A stretch of DNA of 63,225 bases from Pigoraptor vietnamica (Eukaryota; Opisthokonta; Filasterea), in NCBI GenBank assembly GCA_943704525.1, contig CALSCQ010003192.1:1-63225 (forward strand). The letters are read 5' to 3'. Below the pieces are notes generated by a model, which saw only the letters and a program-made list of their open reading frames with translations, was not told the DNA's origin and ran no database searches. Each line of letters begins with the position of its first letter. The first letter of the stretch is position 1. Both the position numbers and the translations under genes were made by a program. Shown here piece by piece: positions 32,924 through 44,312 of the stretch.

Positions 32924-35900
32924 ATGGCGGCGCTCACCGCCGTCTCGGAGTTCTGGAGGGGAATCGGTCTCCCCGACGTGCAGGTGGGCGCCTGTTTGTC
33001 GTTGTCATTTCGTCTTGGCATCTTGGCTTGCGACCGGTTGTGCAATTGCGCCGCGTGTGGAAGCGCTGCAGAAACACAGCGGTGGACGTTGTGCACTGAC
33101 TCTGAAATCGCGCTGTTGTTGTGTGGTCGTCGCTGCAACAGCGCGACTTGGAGGCGGCCGCCAACGAAGTCGCGGCACGGCAGGAGGAGAGCGAGCGCAG
33201 CAGGCGTAGGCTCGTGGACCAGACGCGTGACTTTAAGAAGAGCGCGCCCGAGGATGCCCGCCGCGAAGTCGCCGCGCTGCTCAAGGCGTACCAGGCGGAG
33301 GTCGACATGCTGAGCCGCCGGAGCAAGGCTGCCGAGGGCTCGCTTCTCGACGCCTTCCGACGGCTCGCGGGCGCACCGGACCCCTATCCCGCGTTGGCGG
33401 AGGCCCTGCGCGCGCAGCACTCGGCGCAAGCGCGGGCGGGTGCATTGGCGTCGCGCGATGCGGAGGCAGAGATCAAGAAGCTGCGGGAGACTGCGGAGGA
33501 GTACAGGAAGGAGCTTGCCGAGGCCAAGAACCAGGACATCACGATCGCCCAGCTGCAGCGCCGCGTGCGTGAGCTCGAGTCTGGCGCGGATGCAGTGCTC
33601 CGGTCGGCGACGGCGGAGGCGGAGGCGCGCGCGGAGGCAGTCCACGCGGCGCGCGAGCGTGAGCTTCACGAGCAGCAGATTGCGCTGGCGACGAGGCTCG
33701 GCGTGGCTGAGGCGACGCTGCGGGACACGCAGGCTGCCCTCGACCGCGCGCAATCCGAAGCACTGCACTGGCGGTCGCGATGCGATGAGATTGGTTCTGC
33801 GCGCGCTTCCGAGGTGTGTGCGCTGCGCGCTTGGTCGTTGGCGAATTGAGGGTGGGCCTTTGGTGTGAGCGCGGCGCCTGACGTGCGGTTTGTTGTTGTG
33901 CAGGCGGAGCTCATTGCGGCAGAGTTGGAGCGCACGCAGCACCAGCTGCACTCGGCGGAGGCGCAAGTGGCGTCGCTGCAGAAGGAGCTCGTGGAGCACA
34001 AGGTTTGTTCCCCTTTTGTGGGCGTCACGCGTTGTGTGATACGCAAATAGTGCGTGAGGGCTAACGTTGCGAGATGGCGCAGAACGGCGCCGTGGCCCTT
34101 GCGATGAACGGGGACGCGCTGAGTTCGTCGCTCGAGTCGCACCGCATTGAGATGCGCATGGACGCAATGGCGCGCAGCAGCCTCGAGGCCGACCTCGCGG
34201 CGAAGGAGCGCGAAATCACGCTCCTCGTCAACGAGTTGCACGCCGTGCAGGTGGGGTGCATCGCCACAGCGGGGCGTGGACTGGCTTGCCGCGTGTCCGT
34301 GTCGTGCTAGTGCATGCATGGCACTGTCTAACACGCATTTTTGCGGCGCGATTGCGAAGGGCAACTTTGGCCGCATGCGGCAGGCAAACGAGGCGAAGGT
34401 GGCGGCCTTGGAGGACGAGCTCTCGCGGCGCGGTGCCGAGATCGACGCCTTGAAGGCGCAGGTTGCGGCGCGCGCGGATTACGACGAGGTCCGCCGCGAA
34501 CTGCAGATTCTCAAGTCGATCGAATTTGCGGACGTGCAAGTTGCCACGGGGGTGAGTGCGCCTGCACGGATGAGGGCACCGTGTCCGTTGCTTGTGTTCT
34601 CTGGGCTGACTGCGAATCACTTGTTTTTGCCCCATTCAAAAGGTGGAGGACTCGCACAAGACGCTCGAAGTGCTGCTCCTTGAGAAGAACCGGCACTTGC
34701 AGAGCGAAAACACCGGGCTCAAAAACGCGCTGTCGGACAGTGCCAAGGTGGGTGGTGGCATGTCCGCAACATCGCCCAACTTTTTGCCTGACTGTGCGTG
34801 TTGTGCTGTGGTTCGTGTATGGGGGTTTGCTGACGCGTGATCGATGTCTCGCAGGCGCTCGGGGAGGCGGAGGAGCGGCTGAGTTCCACTGCGACGCTTG
34901 TGTCTGAGCAGTCGCGGCTCATCGCGCAGCTCGAGGCGGACCTTCTTCAGATACGCACCGTGTCGTCGTGTGGGTGGTTTGGCGGTTGCGGAGGGTTTGC
35001 GCCTGTGTGCGTCGTCTGTGCCTTGGGTGTTGGAGTGTATTGTTTGCGTGTCGGCTATCTTACGTGCCGTGTGCAGTGCAATCGTCGATCGAGCAGCAGC
35101 AGGCGTCGATGGGCACCGCCGGCCTCATCTCGACCATCAGCGCGCGCTCGCTCTCCATAAGTGCGTCGACATAAGTCCCTGGAATGTGGTACCAAAGGCA
35201 CATGTTCACTTTGCACCGTGACTTCCGCCGCAGCGCAAGACGACAACGTGCAGCTGCTCCCCGTGGCCAGTGGGGGCGCTGCCACGCCTATTCTCGCGGC
35301 CGAGAGGGACGTGGCAGACGCTGGCATTCTGACGATTGTCGCCAGCCAGCGCGATCGATTCCGGCAACGCACGGCTGAGCTTGAAGCGGTGCGTGGGTTG
35401 CGTTGGATTGCTGTTTATTTTCACCCTTGGTGTCTTGGCGTTTAGTTTGATGAGTGCAACGTAACCTTCTTTTGTTTCTTGCGTGTTGCTCACGCACATC
35501 TGCGCAGGAAAACTTGCACATCCAGCAGTCGCTGTCGTCGCTGCGCAACGAAATTGACGCCGTGCGTTCCGATAATGTCAAGCTTTACGAGAAAATTCGC
35601 TTCCTCGAGACGTATCAGAGCAAGGTCTGTGGGTGGTGGCCGGTTTGTGGGGTGGGGGGGGAGGGGAGGGGACACGACCGCTTCGTGGGTCGACCTAACG
35701 GTGCGCTTTGCGTTTTGCGTTTTGCAGGTGAGCGATTCGAACGACGAAACGCTGCGGCGATATCACAACCAATACGAGGAAGGTCTGAACCCCTTCAAGG
35801 AATTCAGCGCAAAGGTATGCCATGGCCGGCGCTGTTCGGCCGAGATTGCGCGCCGGTTTGATTGACTCCGTTGCCCGATGTAGGAACAACACCGGCGGTA

Positions 35901-36120
35901 TGCGACACTGAGCCCGCCTGAGAAGGCGACCCTCAACGTCGGGCGCTTCATTCTGGCGAACAAGTACAGCCGCACGTTCATCTTTTTCTACGCCATCATC
36001 CTCCACGCGCTCGTGTTTGTGGTGCTCGGGCGCATGTCGTACTCGGAGGCGCAGGCGGACGACTGCGCGGAGTTCAAGGAACACATGACCCTCCACCACC
36101 CGCCGAGGGCCGGCGACTGA
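32924..36120 (+). CDS. Golgin CASP, coiled-coil tail-anchored Golgi protein
   Basis: CASP (the Golgi product of the CUX1 locus in animals; COY1 in yeast) is a Golgi coiled-coil tether. Start MAALTAVSEFWRGIGLPDVQ at 32924. It continues DLEAAANEVAARQEESERSR, FKKSAPEDARREVAALLKAY, LSRRSKAAEGSLLDAFRRL, with long coiled coil, then SSLEADLAAKEREITLLVNE, ELQILKSIEFA and EVLLLEKNRHLQSEN. The C-terminal CASP domain is clear: NVKLYEKIRFLETYQSK, YHNQYEEGLNPFKEFSAKE, LSPPEKATLNVGRFILANK and the single membrane anchor TFIFFYAIILHALVFVVLGR, then a short lumenal tail ending PPRAGD. About ten introns of 60-140 bp. Domain order and anchor position are those of the family; no homeobox or CUT domains follow. 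Confidence 0.93.
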
Positions 36121-36564
36121 GGCTGTGACAGTGGCCACGGCTGGCCGTGTGCTTGTTCGCTGTAAATACCCTTTTGCTGGCGGCATGTGCAGAAGTCCGC
36201 TGTCCAGACTGGCTCTTGTTACCCTGCGTGACTATCAGAGACAGTGCCCAAAAAAACGCGACAATGATTATGATTCCCACGTCCATGCGTGTGAAACGAC
36301 ACGACGACGGCTGAGAAAATGGCACGTGAGAGAAGACGACAGGGCGCCGAAGATGCATGCGCGCAGTGCGACCATCAAAAGTCGATCGGACTTTGAAGCC
36401 GTTGGCACGCGTGGAATGTGCGACGGGCTGACACAACGTCGCATTACGCCGCGTGCGCATGAAACAGCTTCGGGACCGCTCAGAGGAAACGATGCGTACG
36501 AAAGCTCACGCAAAGGTCTGACTCTTCATCATATCCTTGCTTCGAACACTTCGCACTTGACAAC
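36121..36564. promoter_or_regulatory. Intergenic: CASP 3' / orphan promoter
   Basis: 444 bp between two plus-strand genes. A long open frame crosses it but has no recognisable homology. An ATATCCTTGC at 36531 resembles a U12 donor but has no workable partner. Confidence 0.4.
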
Positions 36565-37437
36565 ATGTGGACATCGAGGGCACTCATCCGGCGCTCAGTG
36601 CGGTCGACTGGCCGAACGGCTCTCTGTCGGGCGCTGGCCACGGGCACGGAGACGCGGCGGGAGGGAACGCCTGCGGCGGGTCCCTTTCCTACGCGAAGCG
36701 CGCAGGAGGAGAAGAAGACGGAAAGTGGCCGTGGTGGGTCGTTTTGGGCGGTACATGAAGAGCCAAGAGTGCGTGGCTGACATCAGTTGTGCACTCTACA
36801 GCCGGCTTGAAGAAAACGGGCAACATGCCCGGAGTAACCTCGCCCGAGCAGCTTGCGGACGACAAGAGCGACGCTGCGAGTCAGGAGTATGCCCGCAAGC
36901 ACGTGGGTTGCTGCAAGCATCTGCCTCTTTGGAACCGGCACGTAAATGTGCAAATAACACGTGTATGGCGTGCGCAGGCGTCGCGCGAGCCCCTCGAGGA
37001 TATCGAGCGCAAGGCGAACGACAAGGAAGTCAAGGACATGCCGCCCATCCAGGTCTGCTGCATTGTGTGTGCGGGCCCTCGTTGCCCTGCGGTTGTTACC
37101 GGCTGCAACTCGGCGCTTACATTTGCCTGCAACTAATTTGTCCCTCTGCCCACTGATGCAGGTACAGTGCGAAACGCAGCGCAGCGCACACCGCCCCCCT
37201 CACGCGCGCCTTGCGGACGGCCCTGACATGCGGCGGCGCCTGCTTGAGTACCTCCGGGGCGGCCCCCCATTCGCGCCCCCCGGCGGTGCGCGGATGCGCC
37301 AGCTGTTCGCGGAAATGTGCGTGCCTGTTTCTGTGCGGTCGTGCATTCCTGTGCTGACCCTGCGATCCACTGCTTCTCGCAGTCGCGCGACTAGCTCGCG
37401 GGGAATGGAGGCAACGGACTCAGGGCGGTTGCTATAA
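36565..37437 (+). CDS. Orphan with mitochondrial-type presequence
   Basis: Not recognised. The proposed exon 1 starts MWTSRALIRRSVRSTGRTAL at 36565 and continues CRALATGTETRREG; it is Arg/Ser/Ala-rich without early acidic residues, like a mitochondrial targeting peptide. A GTGGGT donor near 36740 joins in phase to AGLKKTGNMPGVTSPEQLAD, then DKSDAASQEYARKH, then ASREPLEDIERKANDKEVKD and MPPIQ. A fourth exon with RMRQLFAE and a last one to the TAA at 37437 are possible. If the third intron is not removed, translation stops at 37136 instead. Length is therefore 140-190 residues. No membrane helix is evident in this reading. Start and last exons are the weakest parts of the model. Confidence 0.5.
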
Positions 37438-37537
37438 ACATATTATTTCAGCGCTCTGGCTTACTTCAAGTGGGCACACTGCACGCACACGCAAACGCTC
37501 GCAAAACGCGCGATGGTCAGCAGACATTCAACAGGAA

Positions 37538-38970
37538 TTACACGGGCGTCGACGATTGAGCGGCACCCTGGGTGCGCGCGGGCGGCGTGAGGTGCACGAT
37601 GGTGAGAGGCACGTCCCCGGGCTTGCGGGGCACCACACGCGACGCCGCCATGTAAACGGCAACGACGCCCATCCACGCGAACGTCCCGATGATGCTTGCG
37701 GCATAGAGGCGCGCGCCCGTGGCGAACTCGCCGTCGACAAGGGCGAGGGGCTGGTACCACCCGAGGCCCTGGACGGGCGTGACCGTATTGACCATGTTCT
37801 CGTACGAGAGGGAGAGCATGAGGCCGAAGCCGATTATCTCAAGCACCGCTGCGAGATGAACAGGCGTTAGCTGCAGGTTTTGCCAACAGGACACCGGCGA
37901 TCAAGTGACAGAGTACCCACCGACAGCGAAGGCGACGGCGAGCGCCATGCCGACGTGCAGCATGCGCACGGGGGCGCCGGCGTGGCGGACGACGGCCATG
38001 ATACCGACCGCGGTCATCCCCGCGACGCCGAGGATAGCGACGATGGTGAGCGCGTACGACCCCGCCGACTTGCCGTTGTCGAAGAATGTGATGGCTGCGC
38101 GGGGTAGAAATGGTCAGCAAATGGCCAGAGGGGGGGGGGCCAAGCGGAGAGGGCCTGTGGGCGCGGGCACACTCACTGTCGATGCAAGTCCAGTTCGTGA
38201 GGCCGATGATGCCAGCGGGCGTCGAGAGCACGTAGTTCTGCTCCAGGCACGCCGTCATGATGCTGACGGTGCACTCGCCGGGCTGGTCCACGCGCATGAC
38301 GACCGTCCCGTTCGAGAACGCCTGCGTCACTGGGAGCGGCTGCTTGCCCACCAGCGGCGCCTTCACGAACGTCTCGTGCAAAGACACTGCGAGCATGACG
38401 CCGATGGCGACGCCGAGCAGAGCCACGATGCCGCGCAGGATCACATGGAAGGCACCCCGCTTGTGCTCGTAGCGCACGCGTGGCGGCGGCGCCCCAACTT
38501 CCGCCGATCGCTGCGGCTGGAAACGCGCGCTCGTCTTTTGATCGCCGAGGTCAATCTCGTACAACGGTGCCGGCGTGTGCTGGTGAATGTCCACGGAGAT
38601 GTCGAGCGTGGCCACGGAGGTTGCGCGCGGGAGGCCGTCATACGCCGGCGGGCGGTGCAGGTCCACGCCGAGCTGGTTCCGCAGGGCGGGCAGCGCGTTC
38701 AAGATGGCGCAAATTTCGGCATTGTTGGTAATGCCACATGCCTTGATTTGTTCGACGCTCGTGATGCGCTCTGCGTGCACGTGGGGTCAGCGCAAAGCAA
38801 GACTAGCGCACTGACACTGATGTTGCTGCAGAGAACGACGGAAGCGGAGGACCATTACCTGCGACATCCCGCAGCGAAGCGTACCCGGACCGCCTAAAGC
38901 TATCGTCGCACGCCGTGCTCACGCCAACGGCGCGCAGCCAGGCACGGATGCTGTCGGGGGCGTCCCCCAT
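37538..38970 (-). CDS. SAM-like domain plus four-helix membrane protein
   Basis: Unknown family. Start MGDAPDSIRAWLRAVGVSTA at 38970. The first 75 residues have a SAM-like helical pattern (AWLRAVGV, YASLRDVAERI, SVEQIKACGI, EICAILNALPAL). A linker with PPAYDGLP and DISVDIHQHTPAPLYEIDL follows. Helix 1 is in FHVILRGIVALLGVAIGVML near residues 150-170. A loop of about 70 residues, with NGT and NWT glycosylation-type sequons and cysteines, leads to helix 2 (SYALTIVAILGVAGMTAVGI), helix 3 (MLHVGMALAVAFAV into EIIGFGLMLSL) and helix 4 (YAASIIGTFAWMGVVAVYMA). A short cytosolic tail ends SSTPV. Helix 1 and the first loop being large recalls tetraspan proteins, but I see no CCG motif. The promoter has a pair of CCAAT boxes. 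Confidence 0.75.
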
Positions 38971-39308
38971 TTGCACTCCACAGACACACGGACGACGTTA
39001 AAGCAGTCGACTCTTTCACAGATGCGGCAGCATAGCAAGTCATGAGTTTGCTTTCCCAGGGCTCGATCGTTCCTTTTTGTTGATGCACTGCCTGCCGTGG
39101 ACCGCACACTGACTCCCGGTTTGGTGGGTGTGCGGCACGCGCCGAAGCGGAAATGGCTGCACTTTGCCTTGCTCTGATTGGCTGCTGCTTGACACTCCCC
39201 GGTCAATGATTGGCTGTCTATGTATGGAAACGCACGTGCGAATTTCACTCCTTATATGGTGATCATTATTCTAATAGTTCTTTTCTTAGACTCCATAGCT
39301 CCCAGAGC
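38971..39308. promoter_or_regulatory. Promoter of the SAM-like tetraspan gene: paired CCAAT boxes
   Basis: 338 bp between two minus-strand genes. TGATTGGCT occurs at 39175-39183 and 39207-39215, that is AGCCAATCA on the gene strand, twice with 32-bp spacing, about 205-245 bp upstream of the ATG. This is the sequence and spacing of paired NF-Y sites. NF-Y use is inferred. Confidence 0.65.
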
Positions 39309-42119
39309 TCATCCTTGAGCGAGACCCAAAGCACTCACTGGGCTGCGAGCGCCGTTCGCCAAGGACGGTGACGCATCCATCTCGCTGCCCGACAGCCCTC
39401 CGTATCGACGTAGCACTTCCACCACCGCACTCTTTCCCCCGCGGAGAGCGTCGTCCAGCGGCGTCCCACCCCAGCGGTCGCGTGGGTTCGGTGGGCAGCC
39501 GTGCCGCATAAAGTAATTGACGACAGACACGTGACCTTCAGACGCCGCCAGATGCAGCGGACTGCGGCCGTCATAGTCGCAGTCGTCCAATGCGGCTCCG
39601 TGCTGCTGTAGCCGTTTGATGGCGGAGATGTCCCCCTGAGACGCAGCGAAGCACATGGCGACCATGTTGTGGTTCTTGGGGTCGTTCGCGCGCAGCGTCG
39701 GATTTCGTTTGCCGCTCACTGGAATGAAATCGTGAGTCAGTCAAAGGAATCCACACCACAGACCGTCCGATGCAAGATATCAAATTCCGGAGCATCGCGC
39801 TTCGGTTATTTCGGCCGCAAGCGGTCGCGCCCACCTCGGCCAATGTGCACCAGCTCGTCAAAGTCGTGGAAGGTGAAGCGCGCCCCAAACTCCCGGCAAA
39901 ACTCGACGCCGCGCACGCTGTTGCCGAGCCGGTCCAGCCGGGGCGACCACGTGCAAATGCCCTGCGACGGTCCAGTCTGTCAGCGCCCGCAATCAAGCGA
40001 TTTGGCGCAATGCATCCGCCGGGTTGCGCACTCACCATGACGTTTGGCACGACAATCATGAGTGCGCCGGCGACGCCCGATTTCGCGGGGATGCCGATGG
40101 AGAAGGCGAACTCGCCCGAGTAGTCGTACATGCCGCACGAGAGCATCATCGACAGGCAGTGGCGGACGGTCTCCGGGCTGAGGACGCGCTCGCCGGTCAC
40201 GGGGCACACGCCGCCGTTCGCGAGGGTGCCGGCCACCACCGACATGGTCTCGGCGGTGACCTCGAGCGAACAGCACTGGAAGTAGAACTCGAGGACATCC
40301 GTCAGGTTCTTTGCGGCCTTCGGGGGGAAGCCGTTGTTCTCGCGCTGCGGTGCGCCGTGTATCAGTCAAGCCTAGGTGTGTGATTGATTGGACCAGCCAC
40401 ACGTGTCACGAGTGCTGCAAAGACAGCACAAACGCACCATGAAGTACGCGAGCGCAAAGTTGCGATCAGCTGTCTGTCGCTCCGAGAGATATGTCGAGTT
40501 GCTGAAGCCCACGCGCGCACCGCCGGCCATTCGCTGCCACGCACGCGTGACATAGTCGAACCGCTGCGAGGAAGCACCGAGGTCAATACAAAGGAGACCG
40601 ATGACATTGGGAAGCACCGAGGGTCAGCACTAAGGAGACCGATGTCATTGGGAAGCACCGAGGGTCAGCACTAAGGAGACCGATGACATTGGGAAGCACC
40701 GAGGGTCAGCACTAAGGAAACCGATGTCATTGCGGGAGCAGTGGAAGGGATGGGAGAACACTCACGTCTGCCATGTCGAGGTCCTCGCGCATCAGGCCGC
40801 ACACCATGATGGCGCCAGAGTTGATGAGCGGGTTGTGCGGCAGCCCGCGCTCGTTCAAAGTGAGCTCGTTGAAGCCGCGCCCGCTCGGCTCGCGGCCAAC
40901 GTGTGCGTGCACCTGCGCAAGGCCACGTTCAGAGCAGCGCACACGTTTGGACGCGGGTTCTCAGAGGGACGCTTGAGCGGCCATGCATTAGTCACACGAA
41001 AATTGCAAGTTACAGTGGATATGCGGAAGGGACTGCGGGGCCACCTTGTCGACGCCGTGTTCTTCGAGGGCGAGGCCGTAGTTGATCGGCTTGCAGCACG
41101 ACTGCACACAAAACTCCGTGCGAGCGTCGCCAATGGAGAAGCGCTGGCCGTCGACGGTGCACAGCGCAACGGCTGCGCACACGGTGCGAGAAATGAGATG
41201 TCGGATCCGCTTAATTCATAGACTGCTCCATCGACCCCGAGAGAGATTAGACAGAGTCGTGCGAATGCGCTGTGCGAGTGATTGCTCACCGTATTGTTCG
41301 GGATTCACGCGCGCGAGTTGAGGGATGTAGTCGGCCACTTTGCCGCCCTTGTTCGGCAGTGTCCGCCGATAGATGTCTTCGATCTGCGCAAGCAACGATA
41401 ACGATCAGCGCTTACTCACACGGCTCCAATGAGCTGCCCGCTCGCGACAGAAGAGGTCAAACTCAGGCAGCGCTTATACTCACACGGCTCCAACACAGCT
41501 GCAACTCACCTCGCGACAGAAGAGGTCAAACTCAGGCAGCGCTTATACTCACACGGCTCCAACACAGCTGCAACTCACCTCGCGACAGAAGAGGTCAAAC
41601 TCAGGGACCACGAAGTCGCCTGCACAGCGCATATTCGCGGCAGAGATTAGACGAGTGGGCAACGACACCGCTGTGGCTCGCAGTCGCATCCAACCCACCC
41701 TGTAGTGCGCGAAGTATCAGGTCAATGTCCCGTCCCACGCAGTCCGCAAATTCGGCGAGCGTGAGCAGCGCGGGTGCTCGTGAAAGGGCGCGCATGGCGC
41801 GTGAGATGCGGGGGTCGTCGGGCCACAGCCCGTGCGACAGCAGCTCGCGCAGGAACGTGTCCTTGTTCATTCGGCCGCTCTGCCGGTCGAGGTACCCGTC
41901 AAAGACGCGCTGCACGTGCACGTACGCATCCCCGTGGTCGTCGTCGTCCACACTTCGGCGTCCGCTCGACAGGGGCCCACTGTCGTCACCCCCGGGCGTG
42001 ATGACGGGGAGGCTCGGCCGCGCGAAGGGCGAGCGCACAGGAGTGCGGGGTCGCACGCCCTCCCCCGGGACGCTCTCGGCCCGCAGCAGCGACATGTCGT
42101 CGATCTCACTGTCAGTCAT
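39309..42119 (-). CDS. GLS: Animal-type glutaminase with C-terminal ankyrin repeats
   Basis: Hydrolyses glutamine to glutamate and ammonia. Start [15 protein letters not shown] at 42119. The N-terminal helical bundle region follows ([36 protein letters not shown], then [12 protein letters not shown]). Catalytic domain: [29 protein letters not shown], the SxxK nucleophile in [104 protein letters not shown] and [18 protein letters not shown]. Two or three ankyrin repeats end it ([43 protein letters not shown]). The key active-site residues known for GLS are all seen. Unlike animal GLS, no mitochondrial presequence is visible at the chosen ATG. Intronic arrays of 41 bp and 69 bp lie inside the gene. 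Gap to the upstream gene is 124 bp. Confidence 0.93.
40571..40733. repeat. 41-bp tandem repeat, four copies, in a glutaminase intron
   Basis: Units start at 40571, 40611, 40652 and 40693, each close to GAAGCACCGAGGGTCAGCAC plus TAAGGAGACCGATGTCATTG. The first unit is 40 bp, the next 41. The array sits between the exon starting RFDYVTRAW and the exon with [12 protein letters not shown]. Confidence 0.92.
41442..41605. repeat. 69-bp tandem repeat copying an exon end and 5' splice site
   Basis: Copies of TCGCGACAGAAGAGGTCAAA plus CTCAG start at 41442, 41511 and 41580, exactly 69 bp apart. On the gene strand each encodes PEFDLFCRE, followed in the two proximal copies by GTGAGTTG (exon ends at 41579 and 41510). 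The third copy has lost the donor (GAGCGGGC). Read-through of the first donor meets TGA after nine codons, so only the proximal donor preserves the protein. Confidence 0.92.
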
Positions 42120-42243
42120 GGGCGCAGGGGACGGTTTTCTGCGTGAGAACAGGTGCGGAGGCACAGGCTGCGTGTGCCTATGCAGTGTGAGCGTGACCGT
42201 CGCATAAAATTTTAATGGGCACCCCAACAGTGTCCGGTCCACG

Positions 42244-44312
42244 TCACCCTGTCCTCTCTCCTGTCTGCGTGTTGTCAAACAGGTACTCAAACATGGCGCG
42301 GTGTGCGGTGGCCCATTGCGGCGCAAAGTAGGGGTCCGTCGCGGGGCTCGTCAGCCGCCCGCCCACGCTGCCGTCGAACCACCGCCCAAGGCGCTTGTTC
42401 TCGCGCAGGTAGCCCATCTCCTTCTTCTCCGGGTAGTCGCCCCACCGCGGGTAGTCGCCGTGAATCGCAGAGTCGAGCTTCACGACAAAGTCCGGCACGG
42501 GAAAGCACCACGAGCAGTGCCACCCGGCATACGTGCCCTCCACGCCCACAATCCATGACGACGAGTCAAACTGCGCCGGGCGCCCGCGTACTTTCAGCGT
42601 GTCCCACTGGAGTGCGCTGCGGAGGTGGCGCAGCGTGACGAGGGACGAGAGATGAACCCCCCGCTGATTTCGCCACATGAAGCCGTAATACGACCACCGG
42701 TACAAGAAGGACGTGTGCAGCGGCAGACCCTCCGCGTGCTCGCGCAGGAACCCAAGCACGCCTGCGTCGGGGATCTCGTCGAGGTCGGTGAACATGATGA
42801 GGTCGCCGTCCGTGAGCCCCGCGATCACCGGCACGCCCAGCTGCCCCGGCGCAGAGTACCCGACGTTGTACTGCGCAAACCCGTCGCCCTTCATCGATGC
42901 CGGCGGGGGGGCGTCGATCACCACGTAGATGATGCGGCGGCCAAAGTCACGGATGACGTCCGCGGCGATCTCGAGGAAGCGGAGGGGCTTTTTCACGCCC
43001 GCAAACGAAACGGTCGATTCGACAATGACGTGAACGTCGACGACATCGCGCAGCTCCTCGAGGCGAATGCGCAGGAGATCGACCTCCATGTTGAAGTTGA
43101 ACGAGTCGACGATGCGCACGGGGCGCGTGCGCGCCAGAGTGACGCGGCCGGCGCTCGCACGGACGGGCGCGGGTGTGTCGCAGCTGTCGCCAGACCAGCC
43201 CTCCTTGCACACGCACCTGCGCGTAACCGCAGGACAGCGATTAAAGAGACATTCGCGGGAATGCACAGAAAACGCGCTGTCGACAGCGACGGGAACGCAA
43301 CAGCACGCGCACACGCGGACACCACAGCGTACACTTACTTTTGCCCCTCCGCCTTCTCCATGCCCCTGCCAAAGCACGTGGCGCCGCCAATGACCACGAA
43401 ACCCGAGCGAGGCGCAGACTCAAACTCGTAAGGGGCGCAGGGCACGGGGCCTTCCGAGTGGACGACGTACACGGGCGAATTCCCCCTGCGGCACCGCACG
43501 CAAGCGCACATGAGCACACTGCCGGCGGCAGCCCTCGCAGCGAATGGCAGCCACACGCGCAAAATGAAGCACTCACACCACAAACTATGCCAGAATGCAC
43601 AAGCCTGTCGTCACCCACTTCAATCGGCACGCGTCTTCCGGGGCACCGGCCTCGGCGAGCGCTGCGTGTCACGCCATCAGCAACGCTGCATACGCCACCT
43701 CAACCGCAGCCACACACACACACCTTCATCGCCGTGCCACCAAAGCGCCCGTACGCGCTTCACGTGCGCATACCAATCCGCAAGGCTGCCAATGCGCCGT
43801 CCCCACGTCTCCCCGCCACCAGCCGCCGCTGCCGCCGCGCCATCCCCGGCTGCTGCATCCGCGCTGCCATCGCTGGGTCCTTCGCCCACGCCATCCCCGC
43901 CACGCTCCTCTCCACTTCCGTCCGTCGCCGACCTCTCGTCAGCCTCGGCGCCCGCAGTGTCACCCCCATTCGGCTGTGCATCGGGCGAATCGCCGGTGGT
44001 GTCGTCGTCAGCTACCTCGTCCGCACTATCCTCCGCTCCATCGTCGTCGGCGTGTTTCAAAACAGGCGCCACAACAATGTCTGCGGGATTCGCGTCGCGT
44101 GGATCGGGGTCGTCGTCGTCGACTGTGCGCAGAGGGACGGCGGGGACGGGCGCATCCGGCACCGGCTCGCGGTCTGCGCGTGTCACAATGCGCCGCACGC
44201 CCGGCGTTGCGACCCGCCGCAGGAGCGAGTCAAGCGTGAAACCGAGGGACACCAGCAGCACGAGGGCAACGGCCACAGCGACGGGCGTGCGTCGCAGTCG
44301 AATGATGCGCAT
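42244..44312 (-). CDS. GT17 glycosyltransferase, MGAT3-like bisecting GlcNAc-transferase
   Basis: MGAT3 adds a bisecting GlcNAc to N-glycans in the Golgi. The start at 44312 (MRIIRLRR) is followed by one hydrophobic segment, VAVAVALVLLVSLGFTL, making a type II membrane protein. A long acidic stem (DDDDPDPRD, DDDGAEDSADE) comes next. One exon has NSPVYVVHSEGP and GFVVIGGATCFG. An EGF-like remnant (KCVCKEGWSGDSC) precedes the catalytic domain: RIVDSFNFNMEVDLLRIRLE, VDVHVIVESTVSF, KPLRFLE, LIMFTDLDEIPDAGVL (DxDE metal site), YGFMW, TYAGWHCSWCFP, VKLDSAIHGDYPRWGDYPEK and WFDGS. This matches GT17 along its length. The join between the stem exon (ending near 43728) and the exon at about 43490 is uncertain in phase, so an additional small exon may exist. 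Acceptor preference is from homology only. Confidence 0.85.

Noticed and set aside
36531-36564. ATATCCTTGC followed by CTTGAC as a second U12 intron before the mitochondrial-type orphan
   Set aside because: Donor and branch-like motif are only about 25 bp apart, giving an intron near 34 nt, too short for the minor spliceosome, and no conserved frame is restored. Likely chance.
36125-37156. 343-codon plus-strand frame after CASP
   Set aside because: Lacks homology and crosses good splice sites that give the mitochondrial-type orphan model; composition is Arg-rich as expected of a shadow frame.
42120-42326. Longer N-terminus of glutaminase as a mitochondrial presequence
   Set aside because: The extended frame has no ATG (only a TTG) and runs into the coding sequence of the GT17 gene.
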